Assembly: GCF_018622995.1 (NCBI RefSeq)
Contig: NZ_CP076022.1
Coordinates: forward strand, 1,736,001 to 1,800,000
From: Arthrobacter jiangjiafuii
GTDB lineage: Bacteria; Actinomycetota; Actinomycetes; Actinomycetales; Micrococcaceae
Direction: 5' to 3'
DNA length: 64,000 nucleotides
Shown here: positions 52,335 to 61,545 of the stretch, one piece after another
Layout of the letters: each line of letters begins with the position of its first letter
Numbering within the stretch: position 1 is the stretch's first letter
Translations under genes and position numbers: made by a program
Notes under the pieces: model-generated
What the model was told of the DNA's origin: nothing
Database searches by the model: none
What the model saw: only the letters and a program-made list of their open reading frames with translations

Positions 52335-53930
52335 ATGGTGGCCTTCCTCACTAAAATCGAAGATATGTACTACTCAAGTGTTGGTGATGAGAGCAACGGG
52401 GTCCCTGGACCGGGTGCGGGCCCGGCCGACAGGACGGCTGACCTGTCTGTCGATACAGCTGATCTCTCCGTCGATACTGCCGACTTCGACGGTGAGGCTG
52501 AGGAGCGGGCACGGTTGATAGATGAGATCCGGGGCCTGGAGGAGTTGAAGTGCGCAGCCGCTGCCGCGCAGGCCCGGGCTGCTGCAGCCTTTGATGTCTC
52601 GACCCGGAAGGCGCAGGCCCGGGCGGGTGTGAAGCAGGATGAGTTGGGGCGGGGTGTTGCCGGGCAGGTTGCGTTGGCGCGAAGGGTGTCACCGCATGCC
52701 GGTGCCCGGCTGCTGGGGCTGGCTCGGATCCTGAGTACGGAGATGCCCCATACCCTGCACGCGCTCAGTACCGGGGTGATCAATGAATGGCGGGCCACAA
52801 TCCTGGTAAAGGAAACAGCCTGCCTGTCCCGGGAGGATAGGGCGCGGGTGGATGAGGTGGTGGCCGGGGACCTGGCCGGGTTGGAACAGCTCGGGGACAG
52901 GAAGCTGACCGCAAAGATCAAGAAGCTCTCGTATGGGTTGGATCCGCATAGCGTGGTGAATCGGTCTTCGAAAGCAGTAGCTGACAGGTATGTGTCCTGT
53001 CGCCCGGCGCCGGACACCATGACGTATGTGACCGGGTTGCTGCCGGTGACCCAGGGGGTGGGGGTGTTTGCCGCACTGACGCGGGAAGCGGACCGGTTGC
53101 GGGCTGCGGGGGATTCCCGCTCCAGGGGGCAGATCATGGCCGACACGCTGGTGGAGCGGGTCACGGGTCAGGCGCGGGCGGAGGATGTGCGCGTTGAGGT
53201 GCAACTGATCATGACGGATCAGACCCTGCTCCACGGCATCCTGTCCGAGCCCGGCGGTGCAAGCGCAGGCGGCCGGGAAGCACCCGCCAATCCGGGCGTT
53301 TCGGGCGACCCTGCCGCGACCGCCGCTTCTGATGTGTTGGTCCCATGGGTCCCTCCTGGTGCCGAGCCTGCGGTGCTGGCCGGCTACGGGATCGTGCCCG
53401 CGCAGTGGGCGAGGGACCTGATCCGCAATGCCGGCTCCACCGGCACAGGTTCCGATAACAGGGGTTTTCAAGGCGCAGGCGCCGGTAGCGAGCCCAACAG
53501 GCAGGACAACCAGAACGGGCGGGGAAGCGAAAGCGGCAATATCCGGCCGGATCCACGCACACGGGTCTGGTTGCGCCGCCTGTACACGGCACCGGATACC
53601 GGCCGGCTGACGGCCATGGATTCCCGGGCACGGCTGGTGCCGGATGGTTTGGCCCGGTTCATCGCGGCGCGGGACCAGATCTGCCGGATGCCGTGGTGCG
53701 GGGCGCCAATCCGGCATTACGACCACATCAAACCGTTCCGCGAGGGCGGACAAACCAGTGCGGAGAACATCCAGGGCCTGTGCGAGGCCTGCAACCAGGC
53801 CAAGGAAGCGCCGGGCTGGAGCTCGCGGGATGTTCCGGCCGACCGGCACACGGTGGAGACCACCACCCCCACCGGTCACGTCTACCGATCCACGGCTCCG
53901 CCGCCGCCACGTCCGGTACTGCGACGATGA
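52335..53930 (+). CDS. HNH endonuclease, DUF222 (13E12-repeat type), copy B
   Basis: A 531-aa protein. The DUF222 helical region is at about 55-300, a Gly/Asn-rich linker at about 310-395, and a C-terminal HNH module has CRMPWCGAPIRHYDHIKPF and LCEACNQAKEAPGW. Near the N-terminus TADLSVD is repeated (a 21-bp repeat with drift). It is diverged from copy A at 40951, so the two are not a recent duplication. The start is uncertain: ATG 52335 or ATG 52365. Confidence 0.85.
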   Translation: MVAFLTKIEDMYYSSVGDESNGVPGPGAGPADRTADLSVDTADLSVDTADFDGEAEERARLIDEIRGLEELKCAAAAAQARAAAAFDVSTRKAQARAGVKQDELGRGVAGQVALARRVSPHAGARLLGLARILSTEMPHTLHALSTGVINEWRATILVKETACLSREDRARVDEVVAGDLAGLEQLGDRKLTAKIKKLSYGLDPHSVVNRSSKAVADRYVSCRPAPDTMTYVTGLLPVTQGVGVFAALTREADRLRAAGDSRSRGQIMADTLVERVTGQARAEDVRVEVQLIMTDQTLLHGILSEPGGASAGGREAPANPGVSGDPAATAASDVLVPWVPPGAEPAVLAGYGIVPAQWARDLIRNAGSTGTGSDNRGFQGAGAGSEPNRQDNQNGRGSESGNIRPDPRTRVWLRRLYTAPDTGRLTAMDSRARLVPDGLARFIAARDQICRMPWCGAPIRHYDHIKPFREGGQTSAENIQGLCEACNQAKEAPGWSSRDVPADRHTVETTTPTGHVYRSTAPPPPRPVLRR

Positions 53931-53970
53931 GTGGGACATTGCGCCTCGTCATGGGCGGGACAATGGAACG

Positions 53971-56691
53971 GTGAGCACATCGAATGGACCCCGGATCCCT
54001 GGCCTCAACCCGATGTCCCCTAGCGCGGATGCAGCCTCCATCGCGGGTGCATTTGATCTGGAGACCATCGGTGCCGGGCTGGTCTTTGCCGAGGCGCTGC
54101 CGGACCTGGCCGCCGCATTGGCACCGGCCAAGAGCACCGACACGGCAAGCGCCGCCGTCGTCCAAGCTCCACCGGGCACCGGAAAGACGACCCTTGTCCC
54201 GCCGTTGCTCGCCAACCTGATCCTCGCGAATCCACCACTTAGCAACGTCCAGAGGCCTCCGCGCATAGTCGTGACCCAGCCGCGCCGCGTCGCCGCCCGG
54301 TCCGCGGCCCGCCGGCTGGCCAGTCTTGATGGCTCCCGGCTGGGTGACCGTGTGGGTTACACGGTCCGGGGCGAGAGCCATACCAGCCCGGATACCGTCA
54401 TTGAATTCGTCACCCCGGGGATCCTGCTGCGCCGCCTGCTCGCCGACCCCGGACTGGATGGCACCGCCGCCGTCGTCCTGGACGAAGTACACGAGCGCGG
54501 CCTGGAGACCGATCTGCTGCTGGGTATGCTCGCCGAAGTCCGCCAGCTGCGCGGAGACCTCACCTTGGTGGCTATGTCCGCCACGCTGGACGCGCCGCGG
54601 TTCGCCGCACTGATCGGCGACGACGGCATTCCGGCTCCAGTGGTGGGCTGCCCGTCCGCGCTGCACCCGCTGGAGGTGGCATGGGCACCGCCACCCTCGC
54701 TGCGGCTGGATGAACACGGGGTGACCCGGAACTTCCTCACCCACGTTGCCGACACAGCCGCGGCCGCGCACACCAAACTGGTCGCCGCCAATCCGGAGGC
54801 TGATGCCCTGGTCTTTGTCCCCGGTGCCTGGGAAGTGTCCTTTGTGGCCTCCCGGATCCGCAACCAGGTCGGGACCGGGACCGAAGTCCTCGAACTGCAC
54901 GGCCAGGTGGAGCCGCGGGAGCAGGACCGGGCCGTCTCCGGCCGCGGCCCGAAGGATCCGCCCCGGATCATCGTGTCCACCAGTCTCGCGGAGTCCTCAC
55001 TGACTGTTCCCGGGGTGCGTCTGGTCATCGACTCCGGCCTGGCCCGGGAACCGCGCCGGGATGCAGCCCGCGGCATGTCGGGCCTGGTGACGGTTTCCTG
55101 CTCGCGGGCCTCGGCCGTGCAGCGGGCCGGCCGGGCGGCCCGCCAAGGAGCGGGCCGCGTGGTCCGCTGCTACGACGAACGCACCTTCGGCGCCGCCCCG
55201 GCCCACCAGACACCCGAGATCGCCGTAGCGGACCTGACCGCCGCGGCACTGGTCCTGGCCTGTTGGGGTGCGCCCGGCGGAGCCGGTCTGGCGTTGCCCG
55301 ACGCGCCTCCTGCCGCCGCCATGGCCGATGCGCAGGCCGTGTTGCGGGACCTCGGCGCGGTGGATGCAGCCGGGGCAGTGACACGGCTGGGCAAAACCCT
55401 GGCCCGGATTCCTGCCGATCCGCGGCTTGCCCGCGCCCTGCTGGACGGTTCCGCTGTTGTCGGTGCCCGCACGGCCGCTGAAACCGTGGCACTGGTGGCC
55501 GGAGACCACCGGGCTCCCGGGGCTGATCTTTCCCGGCTGCTGACCGGCCTGCGGTCAGGACGGGATCCGGGGGAGCGGCGCTGGTCCGAGGACGTCCGGC
55601 GGATGCAGTCCCTCGTCCGCCGGGAATCCGGAGCAGCCACCCCGGCCACCCCAGCCGGATCGCCCGCTGCGGTTCCCGGACCCGAGGCAACCGGCTTCGT
55701 CGTCGCCCTGGCCTTTCCGGACCGCATTGCCCGCCGCGTGCCAGGCGACGGGCCGGCATCGGGAGGCGACCGCTACCTGCTCTCATCGGGTACCCGGGCG
55801 GGGCTTCCGGCCGGCAGCTCCCTGAGCGGATACGAGTGGCTGGCGGTTGCCGAGGTGTCCCGGGCGCAAGGCCGCGACGCCGCGGGAACCGGAGCCGTGA
55901 TCCGCTCGGCCGCACCGCTGAGCGAAGACACCGCCGAGGCAGCCGCGGGGCACCTGCTCACCGATACGGTCGAGGCCTCATTTAGCAGCGCCGGACGCGT
56001 CACTGCCCGCCGCGAACGCCGGATGGGCGCCATCGTGTTGTCCTCCACACCGGTTGGTCCGAGCGCAGCCGAGGGCCGCGCAGCTGTGTCCCGTGCGCTC
56101 GCCGCTGAAGGGCTCGGCGTCATCGGGTTCTCGCCTGCCGCTGACTCCCTGCGCCGCCGGATGGCGCTGCTGCACCGCGAACTGGGCGCTCCGTGGCCCG
56201 ATGTTTCCGAGCCGGCACTGCTGGCCCGCCTGGAGGACTGGCTGTCGCCCGAGCTGCAGGCCCTGGCGGGCGGGGCTTCGGTGAACGGGATCGACCTGAC
56301 CGAGCCGCTGCGCCGGCTGCTGCCCTGGCCCGACGCCGCCAAACTGGGAGAGCTGGCCCCGGAACGGCTGGCCGTGCCCAGCGGTTCGCAGGTGCGGATC
56401 ACGTATCCGGAGGTGGACGACGACGGCGGCCGCCCGGTCGTCGCAGTCAAGCTGCAGGAGTGCTTCGGCTGGGCCGAGTCGCCGCGGCTGGTGCAGGGGA
56501 GGGTGCCCGTGCTCTTCCATCTGCTCTCCCCGGCCCGGGCCCCGCTGGCTGTAACCGATGACCTGGCTTCCTTCTGGTCCGGACCCTATCTGCAGGTCCG
56601 GGCGCAGATGCGGGGCAAATATCCCAAACACCCCTGGCCGGAGGACCCCTGGTCGGCGAAGGCAACAGCCAAGACGAAAGCGCGGATGTAA
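53971..56691 (+). CDS. hrpB: ATP-dependent helicase HrpB
   Basis: A 906-aa DEAH-box helicase of normal HrpB length: QAPPGTGKTT (Lys72), TQPRRVAARSAARRL, DEVH (171-174), VAMSATLDAPRFA, STSLAESSLTVPGV and SAVQRAGRAARQGAGR. The C-terminal HrpB-specific domain includes VNGIDLTEPLRRLLPW and LFHLLSPA. It starts at GTG 53971, with a GACAAT -10-like box 6 nt upstream (leaderless type); ATG 54013 is a later alternative. The function is RNA/nucleic-acid remodelling, not well defined. Confidence 0.9.
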   Translation: MSTSNGPRIPGLNPMSPSADAASIAGAFDLETIGAGLVFAEALPDLAAALAPAKSTDTASAAVVQAPPGTGKTTLVPPLLANLILANPPLSNVQRPPRIVVTQPRRVAARSAARRLASLDGSRLGDRVGYTVRGESHTSPDTVIEFVTPGILLRRLLADPGLDGTAAVVLDEVHERGLETDLLLGMLAEVRQLRGDLTLVAMSATLDAPRFAALIGDDGIPAPVVGCPSALHPLEVAWAPPPSLRLDEHGVTRNFLTHVADTAAAAHTKLVAANPEADALVFVPGAWEVSFVASRIRNQVGTGTEVLELHGQVEPREQDRAVSGRGPKDPPRIIVSTSLAESSLTVPGVRLVIDSGLAREPRRDAARGMSGLVTVSCSRASAVQRAGRAARQGAGRVVRCYDERTFGAAPAHQTPEIAVADLTAAALVLACWGAPGGAGLALPDAPPAAAMADAQAVLRDLGAVDAAGAVTRLGKTLARIPADPRLARALLDGSAVVGARTAAETVALVAGDHRAPGADLSRLLTGLRSGRDPGERRWSEDVRRMQSLVRRESGAATPATPAGSPAAVPGPEATGFVVALAFPDRIARRVPGDGPASGGDRYLLSSGTRAGLPAGSSLSGYEWLAVAEVSRAQGRDAAGTGAVIRSAAPLSEDTAEAAAGHLLTDTVEASFSSAGRVTARRERRMGAIVLSSTPVGPSAAEGRAAVSRALAAEGLGVIGFSPAADSLRRRMALLHRELGAPWPDVSEPALLARLEDWLSPELQALAGGASVNGIDLTEPLRRLLPWPDAAKLGELAPERLAVPSGSQVRITYPEVDDDGGRPVVAVKLQECFGWAESPRLVQGRVPVLFHLLSPARAPLAVTDDLASFWSGPYLQVRAQMRGKYPKHPWPEDPWSAKATAKTKARM

Positions 56692-56699
56692 CCGCATTG

Positions 56700-57740
56700 A
56701 TGCACCACCTCCGTGAATTCCTCGCTGTCCCTGCCGGGCGCGGACACCGGACGCCCGCCGTCCGGGTTGCCGCCGGGCTGCTGATACCCCTGATCGTGCT
56801 CCTCCTGCTCGACCGCCCGGACCTGACCATGTGCGCCATCTTCGGCTCGCTGACCGGAGTGTTCGGCCGGTCGGAACCGCACTGGCGCCGGTTGCGGCAC
56901 CAGGCCCAGTCCGGCGCCCTGATGTGCCTGACCGTGGTCCTCGGCGATGCGATGTCGATGGCCGGGCGCTCCGATTGGGAGATCGTGGCGGCAGCGACGC
57001 TTATCGCCGGCTGCATCTCCGTAGCCGCAGACTACCTCCGGGTCCGTCCCGCCGGACCGTTCACCTATATCTTCGCGTTCACCGCCACCTCCGCTGCCCC
57101 CTTTACCGGCTCCCTGGCCGAGGCATCGCTGACTGTCGCGGGCAGCGTCCTAACCGCCCTGGTGCTTGGCATAGCCGGCCGGGTGCATGCCCGCCGGCAC
57201 ACCCCTGTGCTGCCGCGGCCGCCGTCCCAGCCCGCGGATTGGGGGCGGATCCTGCAGCACTCCGGCCGCTATATTGCGGCCGTCGCGGCGGCGGGTTCCC
57301 TGGCCGTGGCACTGGGCACGGGACACAGCTACTGGGCGATGCTCGCCGCCTGCGCCCCGCTGGCCGCCGCTGACGCGGCCAATGCCCGGGTGCGGGCGGG
57401 CCACTTTATCCTCGGCACCTACGCCGGGGTGCTGCTGTCGGCGCTGCTGCTGCAGCCGGACTGGACCCCGGTGCAGCTGGCAGTGCTGCTGACGCTGCTC
57501 CAATTCGCCGGAGAGGTCTACGTGATCCGGCACTATGCCCTTGCCATGGTGTTCCTGACCCCGGTGGCCCTGCTGATGACCGGATTTATCTCCGAACAAC
57601 CCGTCTGGGAGCTGACCCTGGACCGGGCGCTTGAGGCGACCATCGGGGCGGTGGTGGCCGTCGCGGTCGTCCTGCTGACTACACCGAAAAACCGCTCCGA
57701 AGCCGCCGGCACCCAGCCGGTGAACGTGCTGCGCCGCTAG
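56700..57740 (+). CDS. FUSC family membrane protein
   Basis: A 346-aa protein. Two hydrophobic blocks of about five helices (VRVAAGLLIPLIVLLLLDRP; AAVAAAGSLAVALGTGHSYW) flank a short soluble part. The GHSYWAMLAACAPLAA segment matches the FUSC (fusaric acid/aromatic acid exporter) signature. It begins 8 nt after the hrpB stop. Its stop codon overlaps the -10 box of the next gene. Confidence 0.8.
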   Translation: MHHLREFLAVPAGRGHRTPAVRVAAGLLIPLIVLLLLDRPDLTMCAIFGSLTGVFGRSEPHWRRLRHQAQSGALMCLTVVLGDAMSMAGRSDWEIVAAATLIAGCISVAADYLRVRPAGPFTYIFAFTATSAAPFTGSLAEASLTVAGSVLTALVLGIAGRVHARRHTPVLPRPPSQPADWGRILQHSGRYIAAVAAAGSLAVALGTGHSYWAMLAACAPLAAADAANARVRAGHFILGTYAGVLLSALLLQPDWTPVQLAVLLTLLQFAGEVYVIRHYALAMVFLTPVALLMTGFISEQPVWELTLDRALEATIGAVVAVAVVLLTTPKNRSEAAGTQPVNVLRR

Positions 57741-57749
57741 ACTTTTTCC

Positions 57750-58415
57750 ATGGCCGAGCAGCCCCGGATCCTGGTCGTTGAAGATGACCGAAGCCTTGCC
57801 CGGATGCTCGCTGATCTGCTGGAGTCCGAGGGCTACCAGGTCACGCTGGCCTTCGACGGACGGCGGGCGCTGCATGAAGGGCTGACCCGCCCCTTTGACG
57901 TCCTGCTCCTGGACCGGGGACTGCCCGCGATCGAGGGCCTGGATGTCCTGGCCCGGCTCCGCAGCAAGGGGGTGCTGGCTCCGGCGCTGATCCTCTCCGC
58001 CCTGGGGAATCCCGCCGACCGCGTCGAGGGGCTGGACCGCGGCGCCGAGGACTACCTGGGCAAGCCCTTCGACATTGACGAGCTGCTGGCCCGCCTGAGG
58101 GCGCTGCGCCGCCGGAACATCAGCCGCACTCCGGTACTGCCCGTGCCCGGCGGCACGCTGGACACTACCGGGCGCACCGTCACCACCGGGGACGGGGAGG
58201 TGGTGGTCCTGTCCGACCGTGAGGGTGCCCTGCTGGAACATCTCGCCCGGCGGCCCGCGCAGGTGTTCACCCGCGGAGAGCTTCTGGACACCGTGTTCCC
58301 CGACGCCGACGACGACGGCGTGGTGGACACCTATGTGCACTACCTGCGACGCAAGCTGGGACGGCAGTCGGTCCTGACCGTCCGCGGCCTCGGCTACCGG
58401 CTCGGCGTGAGCTGA
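57750..58415 (+). CDS. OmpR-family response regulator
   Basis: A 221-aa protein. The receiver has acidic pair Glu11-Asp12, phospho-acceptor Asp55 (LLLDRGLP) and the LGKPFDI Lys. The C-terminal winged helix includes LSDREGALLEHLARRP and VHYLRRKLGRQSVLTVRGLGYRL. A TAGACT box (57738-57743) ends 6 nt before the ATG, so it is leaderless. It overlaps the kinase gene by one nucleotide (TGATG). Confidence 0.95.
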   Translation: MAEQPRILVVEDDRSLARMLADLLESEGYQVTLAFDGRRALHEGLTRPFDVLLLDRGLPAIEGLDVLARLRSKGVLAPALILSALGNPADRVEGLDRGAEDYLGKPFDIDELLARLRALRRRNISRTPVLPVPGGTLDTTGRTVTTGDGEVVVLSDREGALLEHLARRPAQVFTRGELLDTVFPDADDDGVVDTYVHYLRRKLGRQSVLTVRGLGYRLGVS

Positions 58416-59713
58416 TGAGCGGATTCCCTCGTCCCCGCGGCAGCCGGGAGGAGGCCGAGCTGCGCCGGGCGTCCCTGCGCCTGGCCGCCCTGTTTACCGC
58501 CCTGATGGTGGGACTGCTGGGACTGGGCGGGCTGCTGGTCTACGGCATCGTGGCTACCCAGACCCGCCAGGCGGCGGAGCAGACACTGGAATCCGCCGTC
58601 CGGAACGACTCCCCGCGCGATGTCCCGCTGGACGTTTTCCTGGCGGTGTACGACGACGGCCGGCTCGCCGTCTCGCGCGACATGCCCGCCGGCCTTCCGG
58701 ACGAGCAGGCCCTGGCCGAGGTGGCCCGTGACGGGACTTCCCGCCGCGGAACGGTCTCAGTCGGCGGCCGGACCTATGAAGTGCTGACCGCCCGCCGCGG
58801 CCCCGATGTGGTGCAGGCCGCGGTGGACACCAACGAGGCCGCAGAGCAGCTTCGCCGGCTGGCATGGTCCCTGGTGGTGTCCGTGCTGACGGCCGGAATC
58901 CTGGCCGGCGCCGTTTCGGCCGTTGCGGCACGGGCCGCGATGCGGCCGCTGGCGGAGTCGCTGGCCCTGCAGCGGCGGTTCGTCGCCGACGCCAGCCATG
59001 AACTGCGCACACCCCTGACCCTGCTCAGCACCCGGGCCCAGCTGCTGCGCCGCCGGCTGGCCGACCCCCGCGGCCAGGAATCCGGATCAGCTGCCGACGA
59101 GGCAGCCAAGCAAGAGGCAGCGATCAAAGCCGCTGACGACGTCGTCACCGACACCAAGGTCCTGACCGGCATCCTGGAAGACCTGCTGGTAGCCGCCGAT
59201 CCGCGGCAGCCGGCAAGCACCGAAACGGTGAACCTGACCGCCGTGGCCCGCGGCGCCGTCGGGCTCCTGCAACCGGAGGCCGAGCGGCGCGGGCTGGCCC
59301 TGGAGCTGGAGGCACCGGCCTCCGACGTGACCGTGCGTGGAGGACAGGCCGCCCTGCAACGGATCTTCACCGCCCTGGGCGACAATGCCATGGACTACGC
59401 CCGGACGCGGGTTCGGGTTTCCGTGGGCCGCAGCGGCCGGGAGGCGGTGATCGCGGTGGAGGACGACGGCCCCGGCTTTCCGCCCGGGTTCAGCAGCCAT
59501 GCGTTCGACCGGTTTGCCTCTGCCCGAGACTCCGAGAGTGGCACCGGAAACGAATCCGCTGCAGCACCCCGGCACTACGGGCTGGGACTGGCCCTGGTGG
59601 CGGAAATCGCCGCCCGGTACGGCGGTACAGTGCGGGCCGCGACGGCGTCGGAGGGCCGGGGCGCCCGGCTGGAGGTCCGCCTTCCGCTGGCGGGGAAGCA
59701 GGCCCAGCTCTAA
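58415..59713 (+). CDS. Sensor histidine kinase
   Basis: A 432-aa kinase. Transmembrane helices lie near 22-48 and 152-175 and flank a roughly 100-residue extracytoplasmic sensor. The DHp domain has DASHELRTPLT (His195). The ATPase has N-box GDNAMDYA (Asn324), DDGPGFP and HYGLGLALV. No HAMP of usual form is obvious. It is paired with the regulator just upstream; the signal is unknown. Confidence 0.95.
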   Translation: MSGFPRPRGSREEAELRRASLRLAALFTALMVGLLGLGGLLVYGIVATQTRQAAEQTLESAVRNDSPRDVPLDVFLAVYDDGRLAVSRDMPAGLPDEQALAEVARDGTSRRGTVSVGGRTYEVLTARRGPDVVQAAVDTNEAAEQLRRLAWSLVVSVLTAGILAGAVSAVAARAAMRPLAESLALQRRFVADASHELRTPLTLLSTRAQLLRRRLADPRGQESGSAADEAAKQEAAIKAADDVVTDTKVLTGILEDLLVAADPRQPASTETVNLTAVARGAVGLLQPEAERRGLALELEAPASDVTVRGGQAALQRIFTALGDNAMDYARTRVRVSVGRSGREAVIAVEDDGPGFPPGFSSHAFDRFASARDSESGTGNESAAAPRHYGLGLALVAEIAARYGGTVRAATASEGRGARLEVRLPLAGKQAQL

Positions 59714-59780
59714 GAATCCTCGAAGAAACCGATCCGAAAATGGAACCGTAAGTAATCACTATCGGGAGGTGAAAACCACT

Positions 59781-60167
59781 ATGGCTTTCCGCGACAAGGT
59801 CAGGGGGCCACTGGGCTGGATCCTGGGCGTCGTCGGCGGTTTGGCGCTGCTGCTCGGGTCCTTTTTCGCCGGCATGGCAGCCGCTGACACGTCCGTGGAC
59901 CAGGAACAGGCTTCAGTGACCGAGCAGCAGGAGGACACCCGGAACCAGGACGCCGAAGACGGCGCCGAATCCGGGCCGGAATCCGAAGACTCGGATCGGG
60001 GCGCGAAGCCGGATCAGGGAACCAAAGCGGACAAGGGAACGAAGCCGGACCGCGACGGGCGCCCCGGCCATCCCGGCGGGCACCCGATGGACGGTGACCA
60101 CCACGACGACGGCGACCATCACGACGAGGAGGACGGCGGCCCCGGGCAGGACGAAGGCGCTGTGTAA
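59781..60167 (+). CDS. Small membrane-anchored, Asp/His-rich protein
   Basis: A 128-aa protein. One N-terminal hydrophobic helix (WILGVVGGLALLLGSFFAGM) is followed by a disordered Glu/Asp/Gln region, a Lys/Asp/Gly repeat (KPDQGTKADKGTKPDRD) and a His/Asp cluster (DGDHHDDGDHHDEEDGG). The last part could bind metal. GGGAGGTGA precedes the ATG. It lies 67 nt after the kinase, so it may belong to that regulon and act at the envelope. Confidence 0.75.
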   Translation: MAFRDKVRGPLGWILGVVGGLALLLGSFFAGMAAADTSVDQEQASVTEQQEDTRNQDAEDGAESGPESEDSDRGAKPDQGTKADKGTKPDRDGRPGHPGGHPMDGDHHDDGDHHDEEDGGPGQDEGAV

Positions 60168-60194
60168 CTCAGCTGCCGTGTAACTCAGCTGCCG
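60163..60194 (+). repeat. Tandem 16-bp direct repeat at a stop codon
   Basis: Two adjacent perfect copies of tgtaactcagctgccg. The first covers the stop codon of the Asp/His-rich gene. It probably arose by replication slippage. Confidence 0.85.
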
Positions 60195-60234
60195 CAGCAG
60201 AGACGCTGCCGCAGGATGGACCCCGTTGCACAAA

Positions 60235-60268
60235 GGAACGCCCGGCCAATGGCCGGGCGTTCCTTTTA
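60235..60268 (+). terminator. Rho-independent terminator
   Basis: GGAACGCCCGGCC (60235-60247) pairs perfectly with GGCCGGGCGTTCC (60251-60263) around the loop AAT, and TTTTAT follows. It ends the two-component system/small-protein unit on the plus strand. Confidence 0.9.
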
Positions 60269-60352
60269 TAAATCCATGCCGTCCGCGCGTCGTGCCCGAG
60301 AACGAGCCGTTCTTCCCGTCGGGTCAGACCCGACGCGCCGGCGCGGCAGGAA

Positions 60353-61204
60353 TTACGCTACGCGGTAGTAGACAGGGCCGGATCCGACGTTGGCGCTCTG
60401 CTCGACAGTCTGGTTGCCGTTCCATCCGCTGTGGATGGCCTGGCCGTTGCCGGTGTAGATGGCGATGTGGGCCAGGCCCATGCCGCCGTCGGCGTAGTAG
60501 ATCATGTCGCCGGGCTGGGGGTCCGAAACCTGGGTTCCGTAGGCAGCGAGCTGTGCGGGTGCCAGATCGCCGACCGAGTGGCCTGCTGCGCGGAGCGCAA
60601 CCTCAACCAGGACGGTGCAGTCCTGAGCGGCACCCAGCTGGGAGTACGCGGAGTTCAGCATGATCTGGTTGGTTCCGGTGACAGCTGCGCCGGATGCGGC
60701 GGCAGGGGTAACGGAAGAGGCCTGGGTGCTGATGTTGCTGAAGTCTGCAGCGGCAGGCTCAACAGCAGCCGGTGCGGCATAGGCCGCGGCCGGTGCGGCG
60801 GCGGCAACGGCAACAGCGGCACCGCCGGCGTAGGTGATGACATCACCGGGGTAGATGACGGATTCCAGCGCCAGGCCGTTCAGCGCGAGGACGTCGTCCA
60901 GCGTGACGCCGTAGGTGGCGGCAATGGCGCTGAGCGTGTCGCCGGAGACGACTACGTGGGTGGATGCGGCTGCGGCCTCAGAAGCTGCGGCCGGTGCTGC
61001 TGCCACGGCGGGGGCACTGTAGGACTCGGCCGAGTCGTTGGCGGTGACGCCGGCAGAAGCGGGGGCCGCGAGGCCGAGCATCAGGCCGGAGCCGGCGGCG
61101 ACAACGGCAGCAGTGGTGCCGATGGTGCGCGCTTTACCGCTGGTGAGTGTGGCCCACAGTCCTGAATCGGCACGGTGGCGTCCACAAGTATTGCTGAAAG
61201 ACAT
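60353..61204 (-). CDS. Secreted LysM and NlpC/P60 cell-wall hydrolase
   Basis: A 283-aa protein. A long signal peptide (TIGTTAAVVAAGSGLMLGLA, cleavage near residue 51) is followed by one LysM domain (82-124, HVVVSGDTLSAIAATYGV), an Ala/Pro-rich linker and an NlpC/P60-type catalytic domain. That domain has Cys196 (QDCTVLV) and His246 (GLAHIAIYTG). The expected role is peptidoglycan cleavage, as in RpfB/RipA-type remodelling. A c-di-AMP riboswitch-like leader precedes it. Confidence 0.9.
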   Translation of the reverse strand: MSFSNTCGRHRADSGLWATLTSGKARTIGTTAAVVAAGSGLMLGLAAPASAGVTANDSAESYSAPAVAAAPAAASEAAAASTHVVVSGDTLSAIAATYGVTLDDVLALNGLALESVIYPGDVITYAGGAAVAVAAAAPAAAYAAPAAVEPAAADFSNISTQASSVTPAAASGAAVTGTNQIMLNSAYSQLGAAQDCTVLVEVALRAAGHSVGDLAPAQLAAYGTQVSDPQPGDMIYYADGGMGLAHIAIYTGNGQAIHSGWNGNQTVEQSANVGSGPVYYRVA

Positions 61205-61210
61205 TGAGTT

Positions 61211-61350
61211 ACCTCTCCCGATACCTGCGAGGTGAGCTGTCGGATGCGGATGGGAGACACCCGGTCAGCCGAAGAAACCTTCGGCTGACTTAACCCCAAG
61301 GATTCAAAAGGAACCCGTAATTGGTTCCCCCGCCTCTGCCGAAGTGGTGA
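61211..61350 (-). promoter_or_regulatory. c-di-AMP (ydaO/yuaA-type) riboswitch
   Basis: The minus-strand leader has the conserved blocks of this class in order: GCGGGGGAACCA (about 61335-61325), GGGGTTAAG, a variable hairpin GTCAGCCGAAGG-TTTC-TTCGGCTGAC, then GGGTGTCTCCCATCCGC and CAGCTCACCTCGCAGG. It ends just before GAGAGG and the ATG at 61204. The class is known upstream of actinobacterial NlpC/P60 and Rpf genes, where c-di-AMP switches expression off. Identified by eye. Confidence 0.8.
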
Positions 61351-61545
61351 TTCGTGAGGACCTCAGGTCTGCGGCAGAGTTAGGTAACAAGCCCGAGGGA
61401 ACCGCTTCAATCAGCGGCACAGGTTCAAAGCTACAAGACCATTACGGAAGGATAACTATTTAGTAACGAAGCTCGCAGATGGGTGTGAGTGGCGCCGCTC
61501 TCTGCTAATGGGGGGGCCTTTGCCCGCGGACTGGGGCGCTCGGCG

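Noticed and set aside
53728-54900. A 390-codon minus-strand frame
   Set aside because: Antisense of the start of hrpB and the end of the HNH gene; no recognisable motifs.
57150-58340. A 396-codon minus-strand open frame
   Set aside because: Antisense of the FUSC and response-regulator genes; Gln/Gly/His-rich shadow.
60431-61165. A Gly-rich 244-codon plus-strand frame
   Set aside because: Antisense of the Ala-rich LysM-NlpC/P60 gene; Gly codons mirror Ala codons.
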